In this document: one piece after another, positions 5,786 to 13,368 of the stretch
How positions within the stretch are numbered: the stretch's first letter is position 1
Layout of the letters: every line of letters begins with the position of its first letter
Assembly: GCF_937958535.1 (NCBI RefSeq)
Contig: NZ_CALGNQ010000217.1
Location: forward strand, 1 to 14,365
Reading direction: 5' to 3'
Length of the DNA: 14,365 bases
Source of the DNA: an uncultured Georgenia sp.
GTDB taxonomy: Bacteria; Actinomycetota; Actinomycetes; Actinomycetales; Actinomycetaceae
Program-made: the position numbers and the translations under genes
The notes under the pieces: generated by a model
The model's input: only the letters and a program-made list of their open reading frames with translations
Databases searched by the model: none
Told to the model about the DNA's origin: nothing

Positions 5786-6949
5786 GTGGCCGACCAGACC
5801 CTCACGGGTGCACCCGACCGACGCGCGGCCCACGAGGCGGCGCATCCGTCCGCCCCGACACCGCGCCGTGACGCGGGCCGCCCGCGCCTCTACGGCATCG
5901 ACGCGCTGCGCTTCCTCGCCGCGCTCGGCGTCATGCTCTACCACTACGTGGCCCGCGAGCACTCCTCGTGGGGCGACCGGCTGCCGGGCGAGGTGTTCCC
6001 CGAGCTCGGCCGCAGCGTCCTGTACGCCGCGCTCGGCCCGGAGCTGTTCTTCGTCATCTCCGGCTTCGTCATCCTCATGACGGCGTGGGGCAAGGACGTG
6101 CCGTACGTCGTCGCCTCCCGGGCGGCCCGGCTCTACCCCTCCTACTGGGTGGCCGTCGTGGCGACCAGCGTGCTCCTGCTGTGGGTGTGGCCCGGGGGCA
6201 AGGACATCACCCTGTCCCAGGCGGTGGTCAACCTCTCGATGGTCCAGGCCCTGGTCGAGGTGCCGAACGTCGACGGCGTGTACTGGACGCTGTGGACCGA
6301 GCTGCGCTTCTACCTGCTCATCCTCGTCCTCGTCGCCGTCGGCATCACCCGGCGACGGGTGCTCGCCTTCTGCGCGCTGTGGCCGCTCGCCGCCGTCCTC
6401 GCCGCGGGCAGCGAGTACCCGGCGATGGTCCTCGTCTCCGGCTACGCCCCGCTCTTCGCCGGCGGCATGCTGCTCTACCTCATCCACCGGGACGGGCACG
6501 CGTGGCTGCCGTGGCTGCTGCTCGCCGGCAACGTCGTGCTCGCCCAGCGCGACGTCGTCGCCGCCCAGCTCGAGTCGCTGGCCCGCAACACCGCCTACGC
6601 GCCCTCGGCGACAGCGCTGACCGTCGGCGTGGTCGGCTGCTTCGCCGCCGTCGCCGCGACGACGCTCACCCCGCTGCGCTCCCTGCGCTGGGCCTGGCTC
6701 GCGCGGCTGGGGATGCTCACCTACCCGCTCTACCTCACCCACGAGCACTGGGGCTGGTGGCTCATCCACCTCCTCTACCCGCACCTCGGCCGGTGGCCTA
6801 CCCTCCTCATCACCTGCGGCGCCGCGCTGGCGGCGGCGTGGGCGCTGTACCACGGTGTCGAGAAGCACGTCGGGCCGCGGATGCGGCGCGCGGTCGAACG
6901 CGGCCTGCGCCGGAATGTCCCGGCGAGGAGAGGGGTTGCCCCGGCATGA
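5786..6949 (+). CDS. Acyltransferase-3 family membrane O-acyltransferase
   Basis: A 387-residue integral membrane protein of the acyltransferase 3 (OafA/YrhL-like) family, which transfers acetyl or other acyl groups to sugars of surface polysaccharides or other exported compounds. After a polar N-terminus of about 34 residues comes the family signature YGIDALRFLAALGVMLYHY (36-54) with conserved R42 and H53. Later motifs are FFVISGFVI (88-96), SRAARLYPSYW (111-121), YWTLWTELRFYL (166-177) and YPLYLTHEH (313-321), with about ten predicted membrane helices up to residue 355 and a basic C-terminal tail. There is no fused SGNH esterase domain. The substrate is unknown. Its TGA overlaps the ATG of the next gene (ATGA), so the two are co-translated. 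It is divergent from galE. Confidence 0.9.
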   Translation: MADQTLTGAPDRRAAHEAAHPSAPTPRRDAGRPRLYGIDALRFLAALGVMLYHYVAREHSSWGDRLPGEVFPELGRSVLYAALGPELFFVISGFVILMTAWGKDVPYVVASRAARLYPSYWVAVVATSVLLLWVWPGGKDITLSQAVVNLSMVQALVEVPNVDGVYWTLWTELRFYLLILVLVAVGITRRRVLAFCALWPLAAVLAAGSEYPAMVLVSGYAPLFAGGMLLYLIHRDGHAWLPWLLLAGNVVLAQRDVVAAQLESLARNTAYAPSATALTVGVVGCFAAVAATTLTPLRSLRWAWLARLGMLTYPLYLTHEHWGWWLIHLLYPHLGRWPTLLITCGAALAAAWALYHGVEKHVGPRMRRAVERGLRRNVPARRGVAPA

Positions 6950-7362
6950 GCCACCACAACGACATCGCCGTCATCGAGCGCCTCCTGTCCACCCCCGGCC
7001 GCTGGGCCGTCGTCGGGCTGTCGAACAACCGGTCCCGCACGGCCTACGACATCGCCGCCTACGTCCAGGAGCTCGGCATGGAGATCGTGCCGGTCCACCC
7101 CAGGGCCGAGACGGTCCACGGCGCCCAGGGCTACCGGACGCTGGCCGAGGTCCCCGGCCGGATCGACGTCGTCGACATCTTCGTCAACTCCTCGCTGGCC
7201 GGGGCCGTGGTGGACGAGGCGATCGCCGTCGGCGCCAAGGCGGTGTGGCTGCAGCTCGGGGTCGTCGACGAGGCAGCAGCCGAGCGGGCCCGGGCCGCCG
7301 GGCTCGACGTCGTCATGGACACCTGCCCCGCGATCGAGGCCCCGCGCCTCGGGCTGCGCTGA
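6946..7362 (+). CDS. CoA-binding domain protein (YccU-like)
   Basis: A 138-residue protein that is a single CoA_binding_2 Rossmann-like domain, the family of E. coli YccU. Hallmarks visible are WAVVGLSNNRSRTAYDIAAY (20-39), IVPVHPRA (47-54), VDIFVNS (76-82), AVWLQLGV (99-106) and GLDVVMDTCPAIE (119-131). Such proteins bind CoA in structural studies; the cellular role is not established. It starts inside the stop of the acyltransferase gene. A purine-rich stretch GAGGAG (6925-6930) stands 15 bases before the ATG, with a small GGGG-TTG-CCCC hairpin (6932-6942) between, so either coupling or a folded spacer may set initiation. A functional link to an acyl-CoA-using neighbour is possible but unproven. 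Confidence 0.88.
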   Translation: MSHHNDIAVIERLLSTPGRWAVVGLSNNRSRTAYDIAAYVQELGMEIVPVHPRAETVHGAQGYRTLAEVPGRIDVVDIFVNSSLAGAVVDEAIAVGAKAVWLQLGVVDEAAAERARAAGLDVVMDTCPAIEAPRLGLR

Positions 7363-7363
7363 G

Positions 7364-7379
7364 ACCCCGCCGGCGGGGT
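7364..7379. terminator. Bidirectional terminator palindrome
   Basis: ACCCCGCC/GGCGGGGT is a 16-base perfect palindrome that fills almost the whole 18-bp gap between the stops of the CoA-binding gene and the convergent ATPase gene. As RNA it would fold as a 6-bp stem with a CCGG loop on either strand. Confidence 0.6.
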
Positions 7380-7380
7380 G

Positions 7381-10194
7381 TCAGGCGGCGGCCCGCCGGG
7401 AGCGGGCGCGCAGCACCGCCTTGCGCAGCTCGTCGAGCCACAGCACCGAGGACGCCATGGCCGCGGCGACGAGCCAGTGGCCCAGGTCGAGGGACGCCGT
7501 GCCGAACGCCGTCTGCAGGAAGGGCACGTGCACGACGAGCACCTGGAGCAGCAGCGCCACGCCCAGCGCCCCCCACAGCCACGGGTTGACGAAGAGCCGG
7601 TGGAAGGCGCTGGTCGTCTCCGAGCGGGAGTTCAGCGCGTTGAACAGCTGGGCGAGCACGAGGGTGGTGAAGCCGGCGGTGCGGGCCACGGCGAGGGAGT
7701 CCTCGCCCTCGACCAGCCCGCCGGGCAGGAAGACGTCCATGGTGAGCAGCGTCGCCGCGGCCATGACGAGCCCGATGAACAGGATCCCGCCCCACATGCG
7801 CCGGTCGATGACCCGCTCGTCCAGCCTCCGGGGAGGCCGGGCCATGACGTCGTCGATCTCCGGGTCCACCCCCATGGCGAGCGCCGGGAGGGAGTCGGTG
7901 ACGAGGTTGATCCACAGGATCTGCACCGCGAGCAGCGGGACGACGACGTCGTCCGCGTCCGCGGCCCCGGTCAGCCCGATGACCCCGGCGAGCACCACCC
8001 CGAAGAACACGGTGAAGACCTCGCCCATGTTCGAGGAGAGCAGGTAGCGCAGGAACTTCTTGATGTTGTCGAAGATGACCCGGCCCAGCCGGACCGCCGC
8101 GACGATGGTGGCGAAGTTGTCGTCACCGAGGATCATGTTCCCGGCCTGCTTGGTCACCTCGGTGCCGGTCACCCCCATCGCCACCCCGATGTCGGCCGAC
8201 TTCAGAGCCGGGGCGTCGTTGACGCCGTCCCCGGTCATCGCCACCACCCGACCGTTGGCCTGTAGGGCGTCGACGATGCGGTTCTTGTGCTGGGGCGACA
8301 CCCGGGCGTAGACGCTCACCTCCTCGACAGTGGCGGCCAGGGCGGTGTCGTCGAGGCGGTCGAGGTCGGCTCCGGTCAGGGCCCGGCCGCCGGGCTCGAC
8401 GATGCCCAGGTCGGCGGCGATGCGGGCCGCGGTGCCGGGGTGGTCGCCGGTGATCATCACCGTGCGTACCCCGGCCCGGCGGGCCTCGGCCACGGCGAGG
8501 GCCGCCTCCTCCCGCGGCGGGTCGATGATCCCGACGACACCGGCGAGCACGAGGTCGCGCTCCAGCCGGGTACCGTCGTCGTCCTCCGTCAACCCCTCGT
8601 CCGCACCGAGGGGACGGTAGGCCACCGCGAGGGTGCGCAGGGCGCGCTCGGTGAAGGAGCGGACGCCGGCGAGCACGCGTTCACGGTCGGCCGGGGTGAG
8701 CTCGACCGTCTCCCCGCCCCGGCGCACGTGCGTGCAGCGCTCGAGCAGGACGTCGGGTGCGCCCTTGGCCATGAGCGCGCGGCGGCCGTCGGGGTCGCGG
8801 ACGAGCACCGACATCATCTTGCGCTCGGAGGAGAACGGGACCTCGCCCTCGCGGGTGTACCGCGCGACCAGCTGCTCGGTCCCGGCGAGCTTGCGGGCGG
8901 CCACGAGGAAGGCGGCCTCGGTGGGGTCGCCCTCGACCACCCAGCTGCCGTTCCGCCGGTGCAGCTCGGCGTTGCCGGCCAGGGAGCCCCCGGCGAGGGT
9001 GAGGAGCACCTCGTCGTGGAGCGCACCGGTGGTGAGGGGGGCGCCGTCGGCGACGACGTCGCCCTCCGGGGCATAGCCGATCCCGGTGACCTCGGCCTCC
9101 CCGGACGCGGTGAGCACCCGCTCGACGGTCATCTCGTTGCGGGTGAGCGTGCCGGTCTTGTCGGTGCAGATCACCGACGCCGACCCGAGGGTCTCCACCG
9201 AGCCGAGCTGCTTGACCACGGCCCGACGCCGAGCCATCCGCTGCACCCCGATCGCCAGCACCATCGACAGGATCGCCGGCAGCCCCTCGGGCACCGCCGC
9301 CACGGCGAGGGACACCCCGAGCAGCAGGACCGTGACGAGGTCGCTCGCCGAGGAGACGTCGTTGACCAGCGCCGTCACCACCATGACGACGAGCGCGATG
9401 ACCACCACCGTGACGCCGAGGAGCTTGGAGACCTGGGCGACCTCACGGTCGAGCGGGGTGGGGTCCTCCCGCGTCTCCTCGAGCAGCTCGGCGATCGCGC
9501 CCATCTCGGTGGCCATCCCCGTGGCGGTGACGACGGCGCGGCCCACGCCCTGCGGGACGGCGGTGCCCTTGTGGACCATGTTCGTCCGGTCCCCGAGCTG
9601 GACCGGCGCCGGCAGGGTCGCGGGGGACTTGCTCACGGCGGCGCTCTCCCCGGTGAGCGAGGCCTCCTGCACGCGCAGGTTGCTCGCCGAGAGCACCCTG
9701 GCGTCGGCACCGACCGCGTCCCCCTCCGACAGCACGAGGATGTCCCCGCGGACGAGCTCGGCCGAGGGGACGGTGCGCAGCTCCCCGTCGCGCAGGACGG
9801 TGGAGGTCGCTGCCGTCATCGCGCTCAGCGCCGCGACCGCGTCCTGCGCCTTGGACTCCTCGACCAGCCCGATGACCGCGTTGAGGACGACGACGGCGAG
9901 GATGACGATGGCGTCCACCGGCGCACCGTCCGGCCCCTCGACCAGCCAGGCGACGAGGGAGATCCCGACGGCGACGAGGAGGAGGTAGACGAGCGGGTCC
10001 TGGAACTGCGCCAGGACGCGGCGCCACAGCGGCACGGGCGGGGCGCTGCGCAGCTCGTTCGGCCCGTCGGTGGCGAGCCGCCGGGCGGCCTCCTCGCTGC
10101 TCAGCCCGGTGGCCGGGTCCACCCCCAGCCGGCGGGCGACGTCGGCAGCGTCGGTGACGGTGGGGTCGAGGTCGAGTGTCGAGGAGGTGGTCAC
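7381..10194 (-). CDS. P2A-type cation (probably Ca2+) transporting ATPase
   Basis: A 937-residue P-type ATPase that pumps cations out of the cytosol. Order: N-terminal cation_ATPase_N region (about 10-70), actuator domain with TGES (181-184), PEGLP in helix 4 (302-306), phosphorylation site D345 in DKTGT, nucleotide-binding domain with KGAPD (477-481), TGD (582-584), hinge TGDGVND (654-660), then helices 5-10. Helix 5 SSNMGEV keeps N722 and E725, and helix 6 NLVTD keeps N763, T766 and D767, matching calcium ligands N768, E771, N796, T799 and D800 of SERCA; with E303 in PEGLP this favours Ca2+ over Na+/K+ or Mn2+. The start is GTG at 10194, with a GATGAT -10-like box six bases upstream. A longer start at GTG 10245 is rejected because it lies inside the terminator stem of the upstream LCP gene. 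Confidence 0.93.
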   Translation of the reverse strand: MTTSSTLDLDPTVTDAADVARRLGVDPATGLSSEEAARRLATDGPNELRSAPPVPLWRRVLAQFQDPLVYLLLVAVGISLVAWLVEGPDGAPVDAIVILAVVVLNAVIGLVEESKAQDAVAALSAMTAATSTVLRDGELRTVPSAELVRGDILVLSEGDAVGADARVLSASNLRVQEASLTGESAAVSKSPATLPAPVQLGDRTNMVHKGTAVPQGVGRAVVTATGMATEMGAIAELLEETREDPTPLDREVAQVSKLLGVTVVVIALVVMVVTALVNDVSSASDLVTVLLLGVSLAVAAVPEGLPAILSMVLAIGVQRMARRRAVVKQLGSVETLGSASVICTDKTGTLTRNEMTVERVLTASGEAEVTGIGYAPEGDVVADGAPLTTGALHDEVLLTLAGGSLAGNAELHRRNGSWVVEGDPTEAAFLVAARKLAGTEQLVARYTREGEVPFSSERKMMSVLVRDPDGRRALMAKGAPDVLLERCTHVRRGGETVELTPADRERVLAGVRSFTERALRTLAVAYRPLGADEGLTEDDDGTRLERDLVLAGVVGIIDPPREEAALAVAEARRAGVRTVMITGDHPGTAARIAADLGIVEPGGRALTGADLDRLDDTALAATVEEVSVYARVSPQHKNRIVDALQANGRVVAMTGDGVNDAPALKSADIGVAMGVTGTEVTKQAGNMILGDDNFATIVAAVRLGRVIFDNIKKFLRYLLSSNMGEVFTVFFGVVLAGVIGLTGAADADDVVVPLLAVQILWINLVTDSLPALAMGVDPEIDDVMARPPRRLDERVIDRRMWGGILFIGLVMAAATLLTMDVFLPGGLVEGEDSLAVARTAGFTTLVLAQLFNALNSRSETTSAFHRLFVNPWLWGALGVALLLQVLVVHVPFLQTAFGTASLDLGHWLVAAAMASSVLWLDELRKAVLRARSRRAAA

Positions 10195-10200
10195 CGCTCC

Positions 10201-10206
10201 ATCATC
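10201..10206 (-). promoter_or_regulatory. Weak -10 box GATGAT for the ATPase gene
   Basis: On the minus strand GATGAT keeps the A at position 2 and T at position 6 of TANNNT and is exactly six bases from the GTG at 10194. A GGAG is present but only two bases from the start, too close for a good SD. The spacing match to the other leaderless heads supports it; the sequence match alone is weak. Confidence 0.4.
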
Positions 10207-10238
10207 CGTCCGTTCGCGCGGCGGGGAAGGGGGGGAAC

Positions 10239-10274
10239 GTCCCACCGGCCCGGCGCGCCCGGTGCCGGCGGGAC
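10239..10274 (-). terminator. Terminator hairpin after the downstream LCP gene
   Basis: Bases 10239-10249 pair with 10264-10274 as an 11-bp stem with one wobble pair. Inside, CCGG at 10250-10253 pairs with CCGG at 10259-10262, leaving a 5-base loop and one bulged T. The stem begins four bases after the LCP stop at 10278 in the direction of transcription. No T-run follows, but this is a long and very stable structure and probably separates the LCP unit from the ATPase gene. Confidence 0.75.
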
Positions 10275-10277
10275 CCG

Positions 10278-11570
10278 CTACTCGAAGTCGGCGGCCGTGA
10301 GCCGGCCGTCGCGCAGCCGGGCGAAGAAGTCGGGGGCGCGCTCGGGGTCGAGGAGCACGGTCGAGCCGACGTTGCCCGGCCGGTAGTCGTAGTCCGCGAT
10401 CGGCGGGGTGCCGATGAGCCCGTCGTTGCCGGTGGCCGAGCGGAAGGCGAGCGCCATCCGGCCCAGGTCGATGATGCCGGTGTCCTCGTCGGCGACGATC
10501 GCGCTGAGGCCGGAGTCGATGAGCTCGACGTGGCCGCGCGGGTCGAGGAGGGTGGCCGGCGTGGTCACCTCGGAGATGATCGCGCTGACGATCTGCCGCT
10601 GCCGGGCGGTGCGGCCGATGTCGCCCTCCGGGTCGGCGTACCGCATCCGGGCGAAGGCGAGCGCCGTCTGGCCGTCGGCCGGGTGGCAGCCCGCCTCCCA
10701 GACGAGGTCGCTGCGCCAGTCGTCCACGTCGTAGTCGAGGCAGAGCTCGACTCCGCCGACGGCGTCGACGACGTCCCGTACGCCCGCCATGCCGATCTCG
10801 ACGTAGTGGTCCACGGTGAGCCCGGTGAGGCCCTCGACCGTTGCGACGAGCAGCTCCGGCCCACCGTAGGAGTAGGCGGCGTTGAGCTTGTTGCTCCCGT
10901 ACCCGGGGATCTCGGTGAACGTGTCGCGGGGCAGGGAGACGAGCACCGCCGGGCCGGAGCTCGGCTGGTGCATGAGCATGATCGTGTCGGCGCGCTGACC
11001 CTCGACCGAGTCCCCGGCGGCGCCGTCGGCCCGGGAGTCGGACCCGGCGAGGAGGAAGGTCGTGCCCGGGGTGCCGGGTGCGCCGGAGAGGGCCGGGACG
11101 TGGCTGATCCGCCCGTCGGCCCAGACGAGCAGGCCCACCGGCCAGGCGAGGAGGAGGACGAGGAGGACGACGACGACGGCGAGCACCCGCCGTCCCCGGC
11201 GGCGCCGGCGGCGTCGCGGAGGGGCAGGGGCCGGCGGCGTGGGCCGGGCCGGCACGGGATGGTCGCCCGCCTCAGCCGGTGTGGCCGCCCGCGGGGCGTA
11301 GGCCGGGGCGGTGGCCTGAGCCGGCCGGGCGGCACGCTGCTGCGGCGCGGGGCCGGGCTCTGCCGTGCCCCGCAGCGACCGCCGCTCGGGTGTGGCCGGG
11401 CGGGCGGTCGGCATCGGGCGGGTGGCGCCGGCGCTGTCCGGGCTGCCGACGGGACGGGCCCCCCGGGTGTCCGGACGAGGGCGCGAGGCGTTCGGTGCGA
11501 AGCTCGGCGGCATCGCCGGGTCCCCCGGCCGCGGCCGGTGTCCGCGCCCGCGGCGCTCGTCCTGGCTCAA
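10278..11570 (-). CDS. LytR-CpsA-Psr (LCP) family glycopolymer attachment protein, basic N-terminus
   Basis: A 430-residue LCP protein, expected to transfer lipid-linked cell-wall glycopolymers to peptidoglycan outside the membrane. A long Pro/Arg/Ala-rich cytoplasmic region (1-125) ends in a run of arginines, then one membrane helix (about 129-150). The LCP domain follows: LLAGSDSRAD (173-182), VSLPRDTFTEIPGYG (211-225, with R215 and D216), NAAYSYGGP (230-238) and FARMRYADPEGDIGRTARQ, the conserved Arg/Asp pyrophosphate-binding set. C277 and C295 could form an exported disulfide. The start is TTG at 11570, because GGGAG lies five bases upstream; GTG at 11576 is an alternative. The frame stays open up to 11783 inside the neighbouring LCP gene, but that extension is overlapping and low-complexity. 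Confidence 0.88.
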   Translation of the reverse strand: MSQDERRGRGHRPRPGDPAMPPSFAPNASRPRPDTRGARPVGSPDSAGATRPMPTARPATPERRSLRGTAEPGPAPQQRAARPAQATAPAYAPRAATPAEAGDHPVPARPTPPAPAPPRRRRRRRGRRVLAVVVVLLVLLLAWPVGLLVWADGRISHVPALSGAPGTPGTTFLLAGSDSRADGAAGDSVEGQRADTIMLMHQPSSGPAVLVSLPRDTFTEIPGYGSNKLNAAYSYGGPELLVATVEGLTGLTVDHYVEIGMAGVRDVVDAVGGVELCLDYDVDDWRSDLVWEAGCHPADGQTALAFARMRYADPEGDIGRTARQRQIVSAIISEVTTPATLLDPRGHVELIDSGLSAIVADEDTGIIDLGRMALAFRSATGNDGLIGTPPIADYDYRPGNVGSTVLLDPERAPDFFARLRDGRLTAADFE

Positions 11571-11575
11571 TCTCA

Positions 11576-11580
11576 CTCCC
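11576..11580 (-). promoter_or_regulatory. Shine-Dalgarno GGGAG deciding the TTG start of the LCP gene
   Basis: On the minus strand GGGAG, within GGGAGTGAGA, ends five bases before TTG at 11570. It overlaps the in-frame GTG at 11576, which therefore has no usable SD. Confidence 0.55.
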
Positions 11581-11597
11581 GGTGTCTGTGCTGGGCC

Positions 11598-11603
11598 AAT
11601 GTA
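11598..11603 (-). promoter_or_regulatory. Possible -10 box TACATT before the downstream LCP gene
   Basis: TACATT on the minus strand is in the 64-bp gap between the two LCP genes. Transcription would start near 11591, leaving a leader of about 20 bases that includes the SD at 11576-11580. The gene may also be read through from the upstream LCP gene. Confidence 0.4.
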
Positions 11604-11634
11604 GTGGGTCCGGCCCGGTCCGCGTGGGAGGCGC

Positions 11635-12855
11635 TCAGCCGCAGATCGACGTCGGGGTCGGCTCGGGCTCGGCGGTGACCGGCGGGGCGGTGGGCTCCTC
11701 GGTGGCGTCGTCGCCGGTGCCGTCGCCGGTGTCGTCCTCCGGTTCCTCCGCGGTGGGCTCCTCGCCGGCGGCGTTGAGCGCACCCTGGATGGGTTCGTCC
11801 TCCCGCAGCGCCTGCCACAGTGTCTCCGCCTCGGCCGCCGGGCGCACCCGGTTGCCGGCCCACTCGAAGGGCATCGTCTCGAAGACGATGTTCTCCAGGT
11901 CGATCCCGCGCAGCGAGTAGGCGAGGCCGGCGAGGGTGGGGATGGAGCCCAGCTCGGTGCCCGTGGTCAGCGTGGAGGTCGCCGCGTCGAGGAACCGGTA
12001 GAGCGCCGGGAGGTCGGTGAGGAGGTTCTTCGACAGCGCCTCGCGGGCGATGGCCGCGACGAGCTGCTGCTGGCGGCCGATGCGGTCGATGTCGGAGCCG
12101 TCGCTGCCGGGCACGTTGTACCGGGCCCGGGCGAAGCCGAGCGCGTCGCGGCCGTCGAGGACCTGTTCCCCGGCCTCCAGCTCGAGCTTGGCGCGGCGGT
12201 CGCTGATCGGCTCGGGGATGCACATCGGCACCCCGCCCAGCGCGTCGATGACGTTGATGAACCCGGCGAAGTCGACGATGACGAAGTCGTCGATGTAGAC
12301 GTCGGTGAGCTCCTCGACGGTGCGCATGGTGCACGCCGCCGCGGTGCCGAGGTCGCCGCCGTCGGCGCCCATCGCGAAGGCCGAGTTGAACATCGCGTCG
12401 TACTGGGGCGCCGTCCACGTGCCGTCGCCCATCCGGCACGAGGGGATGGTGACGAGCGAGTCGCGCGGGATGGACACGACCTCCACGCGCTGCCGGTCGG
12501 CGGAGATGTGGGCGATCATCGTCGTGTCCGAACGTTGCCCGCCCTCCGGGGTGGTGCCGTACTCGTCGTTGACCTCACCCGCTCGCGTGTCCGAACCGAG
12601 GACGAGGATGTTGATCGGCCGGCCGGCCGCCGGGTCGAGCGGCTCGTCCGCGACGTCGCTGCCCGCCGCCGTCGGCCGGTCGCCGAGGTAGTCGGTGATG
12701 TCGTGCCGGTCGATGTTGCCCTGGATGTCGTTGTAGGCGATGGCGAAGGCGCTCGTGCCGAACAGCACGACGCTCAGCACGGACAGCGCAACGCCACGGG
12801 CGCGGCTGAAGTACCCGCGCTGGGAGGTGGCGTGGCGTGGCGTTCGGGCAGACAC
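11635..12855 (-). CDS. LytR-CpsA-Psr (LCP) family protein with acidic C-terminal tail
   Basis: A 406-residue LCP protein, paralogue of the one encoded just downstream. It has a short cytoplasmic N-terminus, one membrane helix (about 20-41), a linker, and then the LCP domain: INILVLGSDTRAG (81-93), QRSDTTMIAHI (107-117), VVSIPRDSLVTIPSC (126-140, with R131 and D132) and FARARYNVPGSDGSDIDRIGRQQQ-type sequence (241-264), split here by one more Asp/Ser pair than in its neighbour. C140, C175 and C212 lie in the exported domain. The end (about 364-401) is a Glu/Asp/Thr/Pro-rich low-complexity tail finishing in SICG. The GTG at 12855 has a TAAGAT -10 box eight bases upstream. The exact glycopolymer is unknown; the family acts on teichoic acids, arabinogalactan or capsular polymers in different hosts. 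Confidence 0.93.
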   Translation of the reverse strand: MSARTPRHATSQRGYFSRARGVALSVLSVVLFGTSAFAIAYNDIQGNIDRHDITDYLGDRPTAAGSDVADEPLDPAAGRPINILVLGSDTRAGEVNDEYGTTPEGGQRSDTTMIAHISADRQRVEVVSIPRDSLVTIPSCRMGDGTWTAPQYDAMFNSAFAMGADGGDLGTAAACTMRTVEELTDVYIDDFVIVDFAGFINVIDALGGVPMCIPEPISDRRAKLELEAGEQVLDGRDALGFARARYNVPGSDGSDIDRIGRQQQLVAAIAREALSKNLLTDLPALYRFLDAATSTLTTGTELGSIPTLAGLAYSLRGIDLENIVFETMPFEWAGNRVRPAAEAETLWQALREDEPIQGALNAAGEEPTAEEPEDDTGDGTGDDATEEPTAPPVTAEPEPTPTSICG

Positions 12856-12863
12856 AACTGTCG

Positions 12864-12869
12864 ATCTTA
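12864..12869 (-). promoter_or_regulatory. Predicted -10 box TAAGAT for the upstream LCP gene
   Basis: TAAGAT on the minus strand is close to the TATAAT type and stands eight bases (CGACAGTT) before the GTG at 12855. There is no purine-rich SD, so the mRNA is probably leaderless or has a 1-2 base leader. Confidence 0.6.
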
Positions 12870-12936
12870 GGCGCGAGGGGTGGGTGGGCCGGCAGCGACC
12901 CGGTGGGGTGATCGTGGAGAGATTGTGGAGGTCGGC

Positions 12937-12951
12937 GGCGCGGAGCGCGCC
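12937..12951. terminator. Short hairpin after the DUF2304 gene
   Basis: GGCGCG (12937-12942) and CGCGCC (12946-12951) pair around a GAG loop, 11 bases past the DUF2304 stop. It may end the GT2-DUF2304 transcript before the separate LCP promoter. The stem is only 6 bp and no T-run follows. Confidence 0.4.
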
Positions 12952-12961
12952 CCGAGACGGG

Positions 12962-13342
12962 TCAGCGGCCCTGCGGCTCGTCCTCGCGCCGCGGGTCGGG
13001 GCCCTCCAGGCGGGCCCGGGTCAGCGCCAGCTCGCGGGTGAGCACGGTGATCTTGCGCTCCAGCTCACCGAGCCTGCGGTAGCTCGTGGCGATGAAGCCG
13101 AGGAAGGCGATGACCAGGGAGTACAGGAGCAGGTCCGCGCCGCGACCCACCCCCACCCGCCGGGCCAGCCAGGTGAGCCAGTCCGGGAAGACCACCGACG
13201 CCGCTGCGACGAGGACGAAGGCGACGAGCAGGATGCGGCGGATCGCCTGGTGGCGGGCGTTCGCCGTCGTCCGGGTGAGCATCACCGCGACCACGCCGAC
13301 CCCCGCGAGCAGGAGGACCTGGATGACGATCTGGTCGGACAT
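12962..13342 (-). CDS. DUF2304 small membrane protein
   Basis: A 126-residue protein of the DUF2304 family with three predicted membrane helices (about 4-22, 36-52 and 70-87). The family signature GVGRGADLLLYS (64-75) opens helix 3. A basic, heptad-like segment (about 90-112, RRLGELERKITVLTRELAL) looks like a short cytoplasmic coiled coil, and the tail is charged. It starts at ATG 13342 with GGAG four bases upstream and lies 26 bases after the GT2 stop, so the two form an operon. DUF2304 proteins are commonly found next to soluble GT2 enzymes. I infer it may anchor or help its GT2 partner at the membrane; no biochemical function is established by sequence. Confidence 0.88.
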   Translation of the reverse strand: MSDQIVIQVLLLAGVGVVAVMLTRTTANARHQAIRRILLVAFVLVAAASVVFPDWLTWLARRVGVGRGADLLLYSLVIAFLGFIATSYRRLGELERKITVLTRELALTRARLEGPDPRREDEPQGR

Positions 13343-13346
13343 GGGG

Positions 13347-13350
13347 CTCC
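13347..13350 (-). promoter_or_regulatory. Shine-Dalgarno GGAG for the DUF2304 gene
   Basis: GGAG on the minus strand is four bases before the ATG at 13342, in the 26-bp gap after the GT2 stop. It picks this start over the longer open frame that runs into the GT2 gene. Confidence 0.6.
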
Positions 13351-13368
13351 AGCGGGTCGGGGGACGGG

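Noticed and set aside
5729..6868. Minus-strand open frame opposite the acyltransferase
   Set aside because: Low-complexity composition and no domain; the plus-strand frame holds clear acyltransferase-3 motifs.
8287..10386. Long plus-strand open frame (699 codons) antisense to the ATPase gene
   Set aside because: It is low-complexity, rich in Gly, Arg, Glu, His and Asp without any domain, and mirrors the codon pattern of the real gene. The minus-strand protein has every P-type ATPase motif.
11150..11220. Repeat-like GAG/GAC/GCG triplet tract
   Set aside because: It is the coding sequence of the arginine run and the Val/Leu membrane helix of the LCP protein, not a separate tandem repeat.
11571..11783. 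N-terminal extension of the downstream LCP gene into its neighbour
   Set aside because: It would overlap about 150 bases of the upstream LCP coding sequence, is a Pro/Arg/Ser/Thr shadow of that gene, and the SD at 11576-11580 supports TTG 11570.
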